Source: Hexactinellida sp. DTS-2022 (Eukaryota; Porifera; Hexactinellida). From it: a DNA stretch of 64,000 nt. A program made the translations under genes and the position numbers. Positions within the stretch are counted from its first letter, which is position 1, and every line of letters starts with the position of its first letter. The notes beneath the pieces were generated by a model, which worked only from the letters and a program-made list of their open reading frames with translations, was not told the origin of the DNA and made no database searches. Where the stretch lies: NCBI GenBank assembly GCA_028753945.1, contig JAPNXP010000014.1, positions 5,302,607 through 5,366,606 of the forward strand, in the 5' to 3' direction. Shown here one piece after another: positions 39,067-49,202 of the stretch.

Positions 39067-39414
39067 ATGAACAATTTCAATTTAATTGAGGCCATCCTAA
39101 TACCTGGATGGACACAAATGATAGAACATACTCCGCTAGAACAGCTGTTAGATGATACTAAACTGAGGCGCACACCCAACGCAGTAATAAAGAGATTAAT
39201 GGGCAATTATTTTAGCCAAAGAGAGGAATCTACAATTCTTAACAAGCGAATTGATGCCATAAAAAGACACTCTATGGCGAATGGGAGAAACCCGGATATT
39301 ATAAAGGAAAGACTAGCAAGGACTCTTATAAAGCTGCAACAAGAGAAAAGGCAGCTAGTCATCTTGAAGAAGCTCTTACAAAGAGAAATTCTAGACTTGA
39401 AACAGAGGATGTAA
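39067..39414 (+). CDS. Small bZIP-like (Maf-like) protein, copy 3
   Basis: A 115-residue intronless member of the family at 27990 and 28731. It has the block AILIPGWTQMI, then PLEQLLDDTKLRR and VIKRLM, the basic stretch SQREESTILNKRIDAIKRH, and five zipper leucines exactly seven apart: L83, L90, L97, L104 and L111. In the gap-free Maf alignment the invariant Asn is Lys66 and the Arg is Arg74; the first zipper leucine is at +9 rather than +10, as if one residue had been lost. It lies about 10 kb from the other two copies, between cyclin H and vigilin. The start-stop frame ATGCAATGA overlapping its ATG may lower translation. Confidence 0.65.
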   Translation: MNNFNLIEAILIPGWTQMIEHTPLEQLLDDTKLRRTPNAVIKRLMGNYFSQREESTILNKRIDAIKRHSMANGRNPDIIKERLARTLIKLQQEKRQLVILKKLLQREILDLKQRM

Positions 39415-39760
39415 GATTAATTCCTACTCAGTTAATCTTTGAATTTCGCGATTTAGCATTGACATTCCAGTTCAGCTTCTCAAATAATGCCTGCAATATC
39501 CAAGCAAACTTCTCCGCGCCCAAGAGTATAGGATTATGCAATATAATATAAATCAAGAAATACCCACTAACATTAAATATCGCCTTTCTTCTAACCATAT
39601 AATCAAAGATAGATGGGCTAATTTATACCATTTAATCAGTTACTTACCAAACATTTAAATAGAGTATTGTTCTAGATACTAATAGGAGATGGGTACAATA
39701 GAATGTCAGGCCTATCACTAATTCTCATTGAGCAAATACAGCTGAGAGCAGTAGCGAGCC
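39415..39760. other. 3' flanks of bZIP copy 3 and vigilin (convergent)
   Basis: AT-rich, no coding potential, no repeat recognised. Confidence 0.5.
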
Positions 39761-42700
39761 TCAGTGCTTCACCTTGGCCGCCCAGTTGTCGGATCGCGTC
39801 TGCGGCTGCAGGGCCTGCAGGGTCGGGAACTCTGAGTCGTCCTGTGCGTAGAAGTCTGGCCCGGAGCGCTCCTTCCAGGGGGCGTCCTGCACGGAGAACC
39901 CGGCCGACTGTCGGGGCGCGGCCGGCTGCTGGGGGTACGCGCGCTTGTGCGTCTCTGCGGGCGCGGTCTCCTCCCACTCGGCGACCTGGTCCAGCAGGAA
40001 CTCGCGACAGCGCTCCACGCTCTCCTCAGAGCCCGTGAGGCGCACCGTGTTCTGGTTGGGCAGAGAGGGGTTCTTAGGGAAGTCTATAGAGAGAATCCCG
40101 AAATCCTCTTTCAGTTTGTTAATGGATCTGCCTTTCGCCCCGATTATCCGTCCGTGGAACTTTTGTGGCACGTTGACTGGTATTGTCACCTGGGACGCCC
40201 AGTTGGCTATCTATTGGCAATAAGCATAAACAGCCACTAACTTATAGCAATGCAGTAACTAACTAACTAACCTGGCTCCTGATGAAGTCCTCCGCTTGTT
40301 CTGCGTTCTCTTTAATCCCCATTATGTGCACTAGCGTGTCGTCTGACGATTGGCTGGGGAACCTTATAGTAACTCCGAAGTCCGACTCGATTTGCTTCTT
40401 GAACATGCTGCCCCTGCCGTTAATGCGTGCATGGAACTCCCGGTCGATGTCCATGCTCAGAGAGAACTTCCTGCTCAGCTCCAGGTCCTCCTCCCCGAAC
40501 AGTCGCTCCACGTGAGCGCGCAGCTCGCTCGTCGCCAGCTCCACGCCCTCCGCCAGCCCGCAGAGACTCGTCTTGCCAGTAGAGCCGCGGCGAGGGAAGT
40601 TTATCTTCACGGAGTGTTTCTGCTCCAGCGAGTACGTGTCTCCGCTCTTTATGATGGTTGCTATGAACCTGGAAGGAATGTCGATTTCAGATTCCACCGG
40701 GACGTAGCTCAGCAGCGCCTCCATCGCCTGGTCCACCTGCGACTGCGATCCTATCACGTGCACCACTGGCTGCTCGTTGGACACGCTAATCACTTTGATT
40801 TGTACGTTGAACTTGTCCTCCAGAGCTAGTATGTTTTGGTTCTTAGGCCCCCTAACTCGGGGCAGATGGGCGGGGTCTATGAGCTCCTCTCGGGTGACCT
40901 CGTCCTCCCACGCCTGCACCAGGTCCCGGATCTCCTGGTAGCAGGGGTCCACGAATATCTTGGGTCCGTCGAGCGTGACGTCACAGGTCTCCTCGGCCCC
41001 CTTCCCGAGAGAGATGGACACGTCATAGTCCTCCTCCAGATCTATGAGCAGCTCCGCTTGCCGCTTTAAGAAGTTCCGCCGGTACTTGCTGGGCATCGGC
41101 AGCACCTCCTTAACCTCCTCCTCCAGACCGGAGATTATCTGCTTCAGCTCTTTCTTAGACTCGTTCACACTCTTCACATTCCCGATTAGGGTTATGACTT
41201 TCTTCTCGTCTTCAGAGAGGGACTTGTCGTACCTGGCAGGCATGAATATTCTGACATTGAATCTCTCCCGCAGGTCGTCCAGCATGCCCCCGGCCCGTCG
41301 GTAGCGCCGGAAGTAGGACATGTACTGGGGGGATATCTTAACCTCCTCGAAGCAGTTCTCCGGATTAGAAGCGATCTCCTTCACCTTCTCCACTGCCCTT
41401 AGCACCGACTTGCTGGGCCCTGTCACTGTCACGGCGTCCGGATTGAAGTTCTCGTCTGCGGTCTGTCTCTGCTCCTGCGAGGGCAAGTGGATCCTAACGC
41501 CTCCGAACTCCGCCTCCAGGGCCTGCACCTGTTTGCCCTTCTGTCCGATTATAATCCTGTGCAGCTGGCTGGGGATTATAAGCACCTCTGTGACGGTGTC
41601 TAGGAACTTGTCTTGCGCTTGGATAATCAGATTCTCTGCCTTCAGGATGTCCCTCTCAGTGCCGACCAAGTTAGTCACGCAGTTCTCGGCGAATAGTACG
41701 ATTCTCGAGTGCGTCTCCACTTCTATCAGCGCCCGAGTCCTCCTGCCCTGGCGAGTCTCCAGGTGCTCGAAGAACTCCTTATACAGCTTCACATTAGCGG
41801 TGACCGTGTCCTCCTGCAGGCGCTTGACTTTCCGCTTGAGCTCATCGTAGGCCCCGTCCACGCTTGCCATATCGCCGGAGATGCGAATCACCTCGGAGGG
41901 GTCGTCCTCCACGCCGAAGAACTTAATCCTGACGCTGTGCTTGTTCTCCAGAGAGCGCGTGGAGTCCGGCGCGTGCGGCTCTCCGCGCACCAGCGGGTGC
42001 AGGTAGTGCTCCACCACCAGGTCCCGCACCTTGGAGTTCCCGATAACGGCGATCTTCTTCTGCAGGTCCTCTTTCGTCTGCGAAACTCTCTCGATGTCTC
42101 CGTCAAGGAACAGCTGCTTCTTGTCGGGCACAAACCTGACAGAAATCCCGTTGGCCCTTGCTTTGGAAACTGCGCTCTTGATGAGGAAAGCCAGTGAGGG
42201 TTTGTTGTTGAATCCGGTGACGATGCACTTGTTGTTCAGCTTGATTTCTTCGTGCGTCAGAGTAAGGAGGATGTCCTTGAGAGTGCGCTCTATGTTCTCC
42301 TTCACCATTATGACCTCCTCGGGGGGCCCGCGGATCTTAATCTCGTCCTCTCGAGACGCGTCGCTCTCGTTAAGTCCCAGCTCCGTCTTGAGCCGCGGGA
42401 AGTCTATGTTGACTCTCGAGTATCCGAGGTTGAGGTGCGTGAGCTCCTTTCGGGTGTAGCCGATGAGGTAGCGGTGGGACCAGGGCGGCGCCTTGAGCAC
42501 CGTCTCCAGGAACGAGTTCATCTTCTTCTCGATCTCTTCCAGGGCCTGCTGGATGTTCTTGTCGACTCCACGCAGCACTACGTGGTCGTCTCCGTCGTCC
42601 TTGGCAGGGATTTCCACAGACACTTGATAGTTGTTCATTATTTCCCTCAGATTCTTACCGTCCTTCCCGATTATATACTTGTACTTTGCTTTGGGGATGC

Positions 42701-43493
42701 GGGCTTTCACAGTGGAGATGGTCCCTTGCAGGTGTTGCGCGAAACTCTGGATCCATTCCTTGGCTGAGTCCAGCTGGGAGATCTCCCCCATTAGTCGCAC
42801 CTCGGAGCTCTTCATGACAGAGACCGTGACACTGAACTTCTCGCGAATCTCCGGCTCCTTTTGCTGCAGGAAGGGAATCAGCTCCTTCGGGAAAGGAATA
42901 GACACTGCGTTCTTATTCGCGCGATCTTTTATAATGTCGTTTAGACGTTGTTGTGCCTTTACGAGATACTCCTTAGGACCAGAAATGTTTATATTCTCGG
43001 AGTCGATGTCTGCTCGAGGGACAGTTATTTTAGTCCCGGTTTCCTTCTGGATGTCGATCAGTTTCTGGCCCTTCTTGCCCAGGATGTGTTTGTGCAGATC
43101 CTTGGGCACCTGCATCTGAATGGTCTCCTTGGACTCCAACTCGTACGTGAGTCGCTGCTTGGCGGTCTTTACGTTCTCCGCCAGCCCCGTTATCATGATG
43201 CAGATCTCGTCCCGGTCCGAGTTGACCTCCAGCTGGCAGTTCGTCTCTGTGCGCACCAGTTTGCAAGCGTCGCTCATCGTCTGGTCGCGCGTGCCGAAGT
43301 TGGTGAAGCTACACTTCTGAATGGGGATGGTGAGGCTCTGAGTTATGTTCTTAGACTTTAGCTTAGCGCCGGCCGGCTTGCTTGCGCTGGGCTTGGCTTG
43401 TAGGGAAGAGGCGGCAGAGGTGAGGTCGGTCGAGAGAGGCGGGAACAGCTCGCCGTAGCTGTTCGGATTCACTTCTCCACTTGAACTCGTCAT
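39761..43493 (-). CDS. HDLBP: Vigilin (HDLBP), multi-KH RNA-binding protein
   Basis: Two exons, 43493-40272 and 40189-39761, with an 82-bp intron (GTTAGT...CCCAG), give about 1216 residues. The protein is a chain of about fifteen KH-type repeats, close to the 14 of vertebrate vigilin (1268 residues). Only some keep a canonical GxxG loop: IIGKDG, ILGKKG, IIGQKG and the last, IIGAKG. Many others have a changed or charged loop, and these are probably structural. The N-terminal 50 residues are Ser/Ala rich. Vigilin binds mRNAs and tRNAs on ER-associated ribosomes and supports translation of secretory mRNAs. The ATG follows an acceptor-like CATACTAG by five bases. Confidence 0.94.
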
Positions 43494-43888
43494 GCAGGCT
43501 AGTATGAGTAGTAATATTACAATTGCCTTTATAGGAGTCGTATGCGATACTCTACCAACAGCAGCTCTATTGTCTATTTGTGTGGTTTTATTTACAACTT
43601 AGACTATCTTGGAAGCTGTATATTGTTACTCAGGCTAATTACAACAAAAGTATCTATAACTAAGAATGGCATTTTGATAGTTTGAGATAGACAAGCAGTG
43701 TAGATTGTTGGCTAGTTACTAGCCACTTAGCGGCATTCTTATAGATCCGAAATGGCCAAAATAAGCTACGAAACACCAAAATAACATTGCTGATATTAGA
43801 TATTTACAAATTCTGAAAAATAATTCACAACTCAGGGAGTTAGCATAAAACAAAAATTAAATGCCAGAAATTAGAAGCTGGATAGTGC
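43494..43888. other. Gap between bHLH-PAS and vigilin genes
   Basis: AT-rich, 3' flank of the bHLH-PAS gene and 5' flank of vigilin. No gene or repeat was seen. Confidence 0.5.
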
Positions 43889-44926
43889 CTACGAGGAAAC
43901 CGGTGCTTCGGGCAGAACTGAGTCTCGAGGGGCAGACAGGAATGTTATGACGTCACCATAGTCCAGAGCCTTGCAGCTGAAGATGAGCGAGTCGATTCGC
44001 GAATTCCACACATTCTGAGACACATGGATGTTAGCCTGAATCCAAATCCAGGACTTGGACTTACAGCAGAACTGTAGACAGCCAGTGGCACTAGTGCCCT
44101 GGGTAAGGGCCTTGCTCATGCTCTCGATCAGCTCCTCGATTTGCCCGCAGTTCACGAAGTCCCAGAGGCAGCGACCCAGCAGGTCTGCAGAAGTGTGGCC
44201 AGTGCACCTCTCCGTCGCCTCGTCTGTCTTCGTGAATTTGCTATCCAGTGAGACTTTGAATTCGAAAGTGAGAGCATTTTCTCCGCAGAAAATGGGCAGG
44301 TTATAAATGGAGAGTTTGTCGATGCTGCTGCAAGCTAGAATAAGCGCCCCCGTCTCATCGGACTCTGCGGGCGCAAGGAATTTGTGCCAGAACGCTCGGC
44401 AGATGAATGTTCGACCAATGTTAGGAGAGTTCATGTTGAATCGTATCAAGAAAGGCTCAGTTTCGCCCTTCCTCTGGGCGATGAGAGACAGAATATAGTC
44501 GCTGTCGGCGCTAGTGAGTAAGCAGGGCAGTTTGCTGCTCACGATCTCGGTGCTCTCCAGGAAGCCCATCGTGGAGCTAGAACAACACACAACCTGGCCC
44601 GTGCTGTCCACTGCCATAACAAACCCTCTCTGCGAGTAGACTAACAAGTCCTGCAGCTCACTCGGGGGAATAAAAGAGTCACAAAGATCGCTATCTTCGA
44701 TAGCCTGAATAAGTTTCTTGTGGAATCGAATTAAATTACAGGTTTTATGTAAAATTTGGATGTTCCCTACCTTTTTCGGAGGTAGACTGGTGTGTTTTGA
44801 GGCGTAAACCAATCTTTCAATCTCGTTTAGCAATACATTCATATCATTTCTGCGCTTTTTCTCACATTCACTGCGGTCCTTACCATTGATTCCAGACTCC
44901 TCAGATGTCTGTGTCTGTGTGGTCAT
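43889..44926 (-). CDS. bHLH-PAS transcription factor, subclass unclear
   Basis: A 345-residue intronless protein. A bHLH domain covers about 17-70: basic region RSECEKKRRNDMN, helix 1 VLLNEIERLV, a long loop, and helix 2 KVGNIQILHKTCNLIRFHK. The Glu-x-x-Arg-Arg pattern (E22, R25, R26) indicates E-box type DNA contact. PAS-A begins near 91 (LQDLLVYSQRGFVMAVDSTGQ) and PAS-B lies at about 220-330, with TGHTSADLLGRCLWDFV. It is short compared with ARNT, BMAL or CLOCK and has no C-terminal activation domain. The bHLH loop also resembles that of NCOA-type proteins. The ATG immediately follows an acceptor-like CCCCAATTTCGTAG. ARNT/BMAL-like or CLOCK-like placement needs a tree. Confidence 0.8.
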   Translation of the reverse strand: MTTQTQTSEESGINGKDRSECEKKRRNDMNVLLNEIERLVYASKHTSLPPKKVGNIQILHKTCNLIRFHKKLIQAIEDSDLCDSFIPPSELQDLLVYSQRGFVMAVDSTGQVVCCSSSTMGFLESTEIVSSKLPCLLTSADSDYILSLIAQRKGETEPFLIRFNMNSPNIGRTFICRAFWHKFLAPAESDETGALILACSSIDKLSIYNLPIFCGENALTFEFKVSLDSKFTKTDEATERCTGHTSADLLGRCLWDFVNCGQIEELIESMSKALTQGTSATGCLQFCCKSKSWIWIQANIHVSQNVWNSRIDSLIFSCKALDYGDVITFLSAPRDSVLPEAPVSS

Positions 44927-45228
44927 CTACGAAATTGGGGAGTGTAGGAATGATGAATAATAAATGTAAAATGTAAATCGTAAAATCGACTAGTTCAGCA
45001 TTTCTGTAAGCTCCAATGGCACGTAAATAAATAATATAATCACAATTAATTAAGAAATATAATTAGATAGGAATGTAAACAACATAATTCTGCTTAAAAG
45101 AAATGTTACAGCAATCTGAATATATCAGTGAAAAAAAATATTGGGAATATTAGGTCTAAGTCAGTTGAAAGCAGCTTGTACATAAGAAAATAAACACCTG
45201 TGAAAATATGGGAACTAAATATATACAA
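44927..45228. other. Gap between RhoGEF and bHLH-PAS genes
   Basis: AT-rich, nothing recognised beyond the likely outron/leader of the bHLH-PAS gene next to 44927. Confidence 0.4.
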
Positions 45229-48200
45229 TCATATTAAAAGTTTGTTGGCGGGGGAAATTGAGGGGTTCAGGACTTCCTGAGGGAGCCAGCCCTCGACCAT
45301 GGGAGAGGGGGGCAGCGTGCGGACCCACCAGAGTCCGTTGGGTCTCAAACCTAGAACCATAACAGACTGCCCTGCCTTCACTTTGATGCCGTGTGGGTTT
45401 GCGGCATTAGGCTTGTAATCCTTTTGGATTCTGTAAGTGCGGAGCGAGCCAACAAGCAGGTTTTCGTCCTCAGCGAAGAGCGGCTTCTGCAGGCCCTCCG
45501 TGAAGCTGAGTCTGCCTTCGTCTCCAGAGCTGGACCCACCCGAGCCCGGGTCCAAGGAGTCGTCCGTCTGCGACGAGTTATTCGCAGGCGTCACCACGAG
45601 ACCGATTGAGGGAGGCCTGCTCTGCTCTAGCGCCGACACGACTGACTTTGTTTTGCGATGAATGGCGGACTTGTGCTTAATGGTTGTGTGGACGAGGGAA
45701 TCGTCCCAAATAGTCGCGTCTACGCTCGTAACGGAAGTGGTAGGAGATGCGGGTACGTCACTGGTTGTGGATTCCAGCCGGACAATGCCGTGCTCCACGA
45801 CTGCCTTGGAAAGTCCCTGGGGGCCTGAGATGCCGGTCTCGTGGATAACTCGCTCCCGCATCTTACTGAACTGGAGCTGCAACAGAACGTTCAGTGACTG
45901 CAACCATTTCGTTTTTGTCTCAGTGTCACTCACTACAATGAAATAAGAGCAGTTCTGCTTGTGAACTATTATTTCGAAAGATAGTGCATTTCCTGGAATG
46001 TTTTCACGCAATATTATCTCTGACGTCATTATGTGGGACTTATACAAGTATATATTATCTTGTGTAAGGTCATTGAGATTCTGTGAAAGTTTTTGCTTTT
46101 TGGTAAAAACAATGGACTTTTCAAAAAGAAAGACCTGTTGGTTGCTGAACCTAACCTTGCTGATGGCCAGCTTAGTCTTGTTATTGAATAACAGTTTAAT
46201 TCGGAGCACGTCCTGGTGCAGCAACTGTCCCTGCTCCAGGATGTTGCAGGGAAAGTGTTTTATCGCATTTATGTACAGGGTATCGTTAAGGTTCTTAAGG
46301 ATTTTCAGCATACACTCAATTGCCTCTCGGAGATACAGGTGAGCATCTGGGGCCTTGGCAGAGTTCTTCGTCATATCCCGAAGCAACAGCTGGTATTTCG
46401 TAATGCGTTGAATGGGTTTAATAAGATAAGATAGGAACGGAAGTCTGTTATTGAAGGATAGCTGCTTCTTCTGAAAATAGTCTAGCAATTCTGGGTGTTG
46501 AGAAAGGAAGTTCTCACATTGTGGCCTATTCTTACAGTAGGTAGAATAGAGCTGAAAGTTGTACTTCTGTTTGACGAATATTAGACCAATATTTTGAGGC
46601 GTATCCATGAATTTCCTCAACTCTTCCAGGAACACATCATTGTGAAATGAAAACAGTTCCTCAATATTACTGAATATTATGTCCTTGTGTGTCACCACGG
46701 TGTCGGGGCATTTGTCACTAACATCATTGACAAAGTTGTCGATAACGTACTTGAGATCGTTGCAGTAAGTTCGCTCAGTTTCCAGAATCTCTTTGAAAAT
46801 GTACTGTCGTTGCACGATAACTTTTTTGTCGGTCTCATCGTCGTTGGAAAGCAGAGATAAAGTAGAAATAGACTCGAAGGGATTGATTCCAGCAAACGGA
46901 CCACTAGGCTCGATGTTGCTATTGTTGGTGTTGGCGATTTGTTTATCATGCTTGCGACTAGAAGGTTTTAATATTTTGTCTAGGAAGTTGGTCGAAGCGG
47001 CAGACCTCGACTTGAGCGCCGCCTCGATGCCGGTCTTCCTCTGTTCTAGCTCCGACAGCAGCATGTCCACGTCTCCTCTGAGGATCTTGTAGTGCTCCTT
47101 CACGTGCGTCCCGGGTAGCAAGCTGGCCTGCTTACTCACCTTCTCACCCATCATGCTGTGTGTATCATGGATCCACTTGTTGAGCTTCTTAACGTAGCCT
47201 TTGGGATTGTTCTCCGCCAAAGAAGAGGACGCCAGGGTTCCTTTCAAGTGTTGACACCATTCTTGTATCACCTGCGCGCGGTAGAAATAATCGGTGAACT
47301 CCATAAAGTTGGAAGAAATATTCTGAATCAGGGAATAAAGTTTAGAAAAGTTTTCTTTGAGAATCTGGAAGTATTCCAAATAATACTCGCTATGCAAATT
47401 TCGTGTAGTCAGGTATTCTACTTCTCTCTCTATGGCTAGAATCTCGTGTTCGACTTTCTCGAACAATCCTGGCGAAACTCTCTCAAATTCCTCTCCAAGT
47501 TCGCGCGCATTATCGAAAGAATCAGGGAATTTCAATTGGAAACGCTGCAACTCCTCCAAGCCATTTTCTGCCTCTTTGTTAACTGAAATAACCATTAGTT
47601 TCAGCTCGCAAGCCTTGACACAGTTTCTCATTTTGTCCTGATGCACTCTGAACACTTCTTGAATATAAGAGTCCTTTTTCTTCACCGACCTTCTTAAGCC
47701 CTCCATCTTGCAATAAAGATCCCAGAGCCCGGGAGTGCAGGAAATGGGGGATTGGTCTAGGGTAATCTTCTCAAGAAGATTAGAGAATTCTGTCAGTCCA
47801 TAAGTTACGTCCATGAACCCATGTGTCAGCTCCTGTCCTTGGGCGAAATGCGCAGTCATTAATGTCGGACATTTGTTAATAGTTGCTGGGTTGTTGTAGT
47901 CTAAATTTTGTATATCTGACAATAGAGAATTCATTGAGTTTAGCAAATTAGAAGTTTTCTGTATATTGTCTTGAAATAACTGGAGTATCAAAAGCCAATG
48001 GTCATAATCAAATTTTAGAGTCCCTCCTAAGGAGACAGTAAGGTTGTTTGGAATCACAACGGAAGTGAGTGTAATAATGTCTTTAACATATTTAACTTTA
48101 ATAATTCCGACCAGAGCGGGCGTTGCAGAAAAAGCTGAAATTTTGGGTTTAATAACAATAATATCGTGAACAGGGAAGAGGGCATCGTTTTTCAGAAGAT

Positions 48201-48588
48201 TCATAAACGTCTTGGCTGCATTAGTGCCCCCGATTCTCAGGTCCAAAATTACAGTTATTCCCACATCGATATACTCCTGAGAACATAAACGAATGAACGA
48301 AGAAAGGAACGATTTAAAACTAGGATGCGAATGCAATCCGGAAGATTTGAGAATATTGGCATCGACAATAAGTACTGGATGCCCGCAATCCCTAGCTCCC
48401 GTCAAATATAGAAAACGAGCTTGGAGAAAATCTTTAAATTTAATGAGAGGCCGCGAAGTGAAAAATTCCAAATAAGGAGAGAGCGTAAAACCAGACGAAA
48501 CAGAATCAGACACACTCAAAGGGTCCTCGAAAATATCTTTAGTATCAGAAGAATGAGCCATCACTTCGCCATTAGTTTTATGCGCCAT
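45229..48588 (-). CDS. MCF2L: Dbl-family RhoGEF of the DBS/MCF2L type (SEC14-spectrin-DH-PH-SH3)
   Basis: An 1119-residue single-exon protein. Order: CRAL-TRIO/SEC14-like domain at about 45-190 (HPVLIVDANIL ... VIPNNLTVSLGGTLKFDYDHW), a spectrin-repeat-like helical region at about 200-480, the catalytic DH domain from about 597 (YIFKEILETERTYCNDLKYVI, and LPFLSYLIKPIQRITKYQLLL, the conserved CR3 helix), a PH domain at about 800-920 (RFSNQQVFLFEKSIVFTK ... WLQSLNVLL), and a C-terminal SH3 domain at about 1045-1105 (GLWWVRTL and EGWLPQEVL). One DH-PH unit separates it from Trio and kalirin. The family activates RhoA and Cdc42 at membranes, and the SEC14 domain mediates lipid binding and autoinhibition. 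A long coding exon without introns is unusual for this family in other animals. Confidence 0.9.
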   Translation of the reverse strand: MAHKTNGEVMAHSSDTKDIFEDPLSVSDSVSSGFTLSPYLEFFTSRPLIKFKDFLQARFLYLTGARDCGHPVLIVDANILKSSGLHSHPSFKSFLSSFIRLCSQEYIDVGITVILDLRIGGTNAAKTFMNLLKNDALFPVHDIIVIKPKISAFSATPALVGIIKVKYVKDIITLTSVVIPNNLTVSLGGTLKFDYDHWLLILQLFQDNIQKTSNLLNSMNSLLSDIQNLDYNNPATINKCPTLMTAHFAQGQELTHGFMDVTYGLTEFSNLLEKITLDQSPISCTPGLWDLYCKMEGLRRSVKKKDSYIQEVFRVHQDKMRNCVKACELKLMVISVNKEAENGLEELQRFQLKFPDSFDNARELGEEFERVSPGLFEKVEHEILAIEREVEYLTTRNLHSEYYLEYFQILKENFSKLYSLIQNISSNFMEFTDYFYRAQVIQEWCQHLKGTLASSSLAENNPKGYVKKLNKWIHDTHSMMGEKVSKQASLLPGTHVKEHYKILRGDVDMLLSELEQRKTGIEAALKSRSAASTNFLDKILKPSSRKHDKQIANTNNSNIEPSGPFAGINPFESISTLSLLSNDDETDKKVIVQRQYIFKEILETERTYCNDLKYVIDNFVNDVSDKCPDTVVTHKDIIFSNIEELFSFHNDVFLEELRKFMDTPQNIGLIFVKQKYNFQLYSTYCKNRPQCENFLSQHPELLDYFQKKQLSFNNRLPFLSYLIKPIQRITKYQLLLRDMTKNSAKAPDAHLYLREAIECMLKILKNLNDTLYINAIKHFPCNILEQGQLLHQDVLRIKLLFNNKTKLAISKVRFSNQQVFLFEKSIVFTKKQKLSQNLNDLTQDNIYLYKSHIMTSEIILRENIPGNALSFEIIVHKQNCSYFIVVSDTETKTKWLQSLNVLLQLQFSKMRERVIHETGISGPQGLSKAVVEHGIVRLESTTSDVPASPTTSVTSVDATIWDDSLVHTTIKHKSAIHRKTKSVVSALEQSRPPSIGLVVTPANNSSQTDDSLDPGSGGSSSGDEGRLSFTEGLQKPLFAEDENLLVGSLRTYRIQKDYKPNAANPHGIKVKAGQSVMVLGLRPNGLWWVRTLPPSPMVEGWLPQEVLNPSISPANKLLI

Positions 48589-48924
48589 ATTAGGACAACT
48601 AATAAGTATACTACAAAGTTGGTAAATAAAAGCGAAAATAATAAATGTCAGTGATGGTGAAAAAAAATATCTAAACGGCGGAGTGTTATTGCAGAGTATT
48701 TCTGGCAGGCATGCGCGGCGCCAGAGGGGGGTCAGAATTTCAGGGTATTCTCAAGTTAAAGGAGATACCATGGGGCGAATATATTAGTAGGATAAGAGGT
48801 TAAATGCTAGAAATGTGAAATAAGTACATAGTTAATTAAATAAATCACGAGCCAGTTGATTTTACAAGTATCCCTGGAGTGAGATATTAAAGTATTTATT
48901 GTGTTCATGAGTGTCAATGAAATC
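48589..48924. other. Upstream flank of the RhoGEF gene
   Basis: AT-rich with one short GC-rich patch (GGCATGCGCGGCGCC, about 48708-48722) that contains an NRF1-like half site, and which probably marks the promoter. No gene was seen. Confidence 0.4.
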
Positions 48925-48927
48925 TCT

Positions 48928-49020
48928 ACAGTGGAGTCTCCGAATAACGGACACGTTGGGAGAGATGTCCGTTGTTTAGAGATGTCCGTTGTTTAGAGAT
49001 GTCCGCTTCTCGGCTACTAG
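48928..49020. mobile_element. Decayed pogo/Tigger-like terminal sequence with 17-bp tandem repeats
   Basis: CTCTACAGTGGAGTCTCCG followed by AATAACGGACAC resembles pogo/Tigger terminal inverted repeats (CAGT..AACCTC...TAACGGACA). Just downstream, AGAGATGTCCGTTGTTT occurs twice and a third copy ends differently (AGAGATGTCCGCTTCTC), at about 48959-49011. Such TGTCCGTT repeats are also typical of pogo ends. No transposase and no opposite end were found. Confidence 0.45.
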
Positions 49021-49202
49021 TCCTTATTCATATTAATTATATTTTTGTGCCAATTATACGGATACTGATTAGAAGATTTGAGCTAATGGTTTCTCTTGGC
49101 AAGAACTACACACCTTACATGTAATGAAATGCTTCAAGTTTAATTAAACCTGGGGAAATTATTCAAGGGGGAATAAAGGAATTATACTGGGGCAATATAC
49201 AA

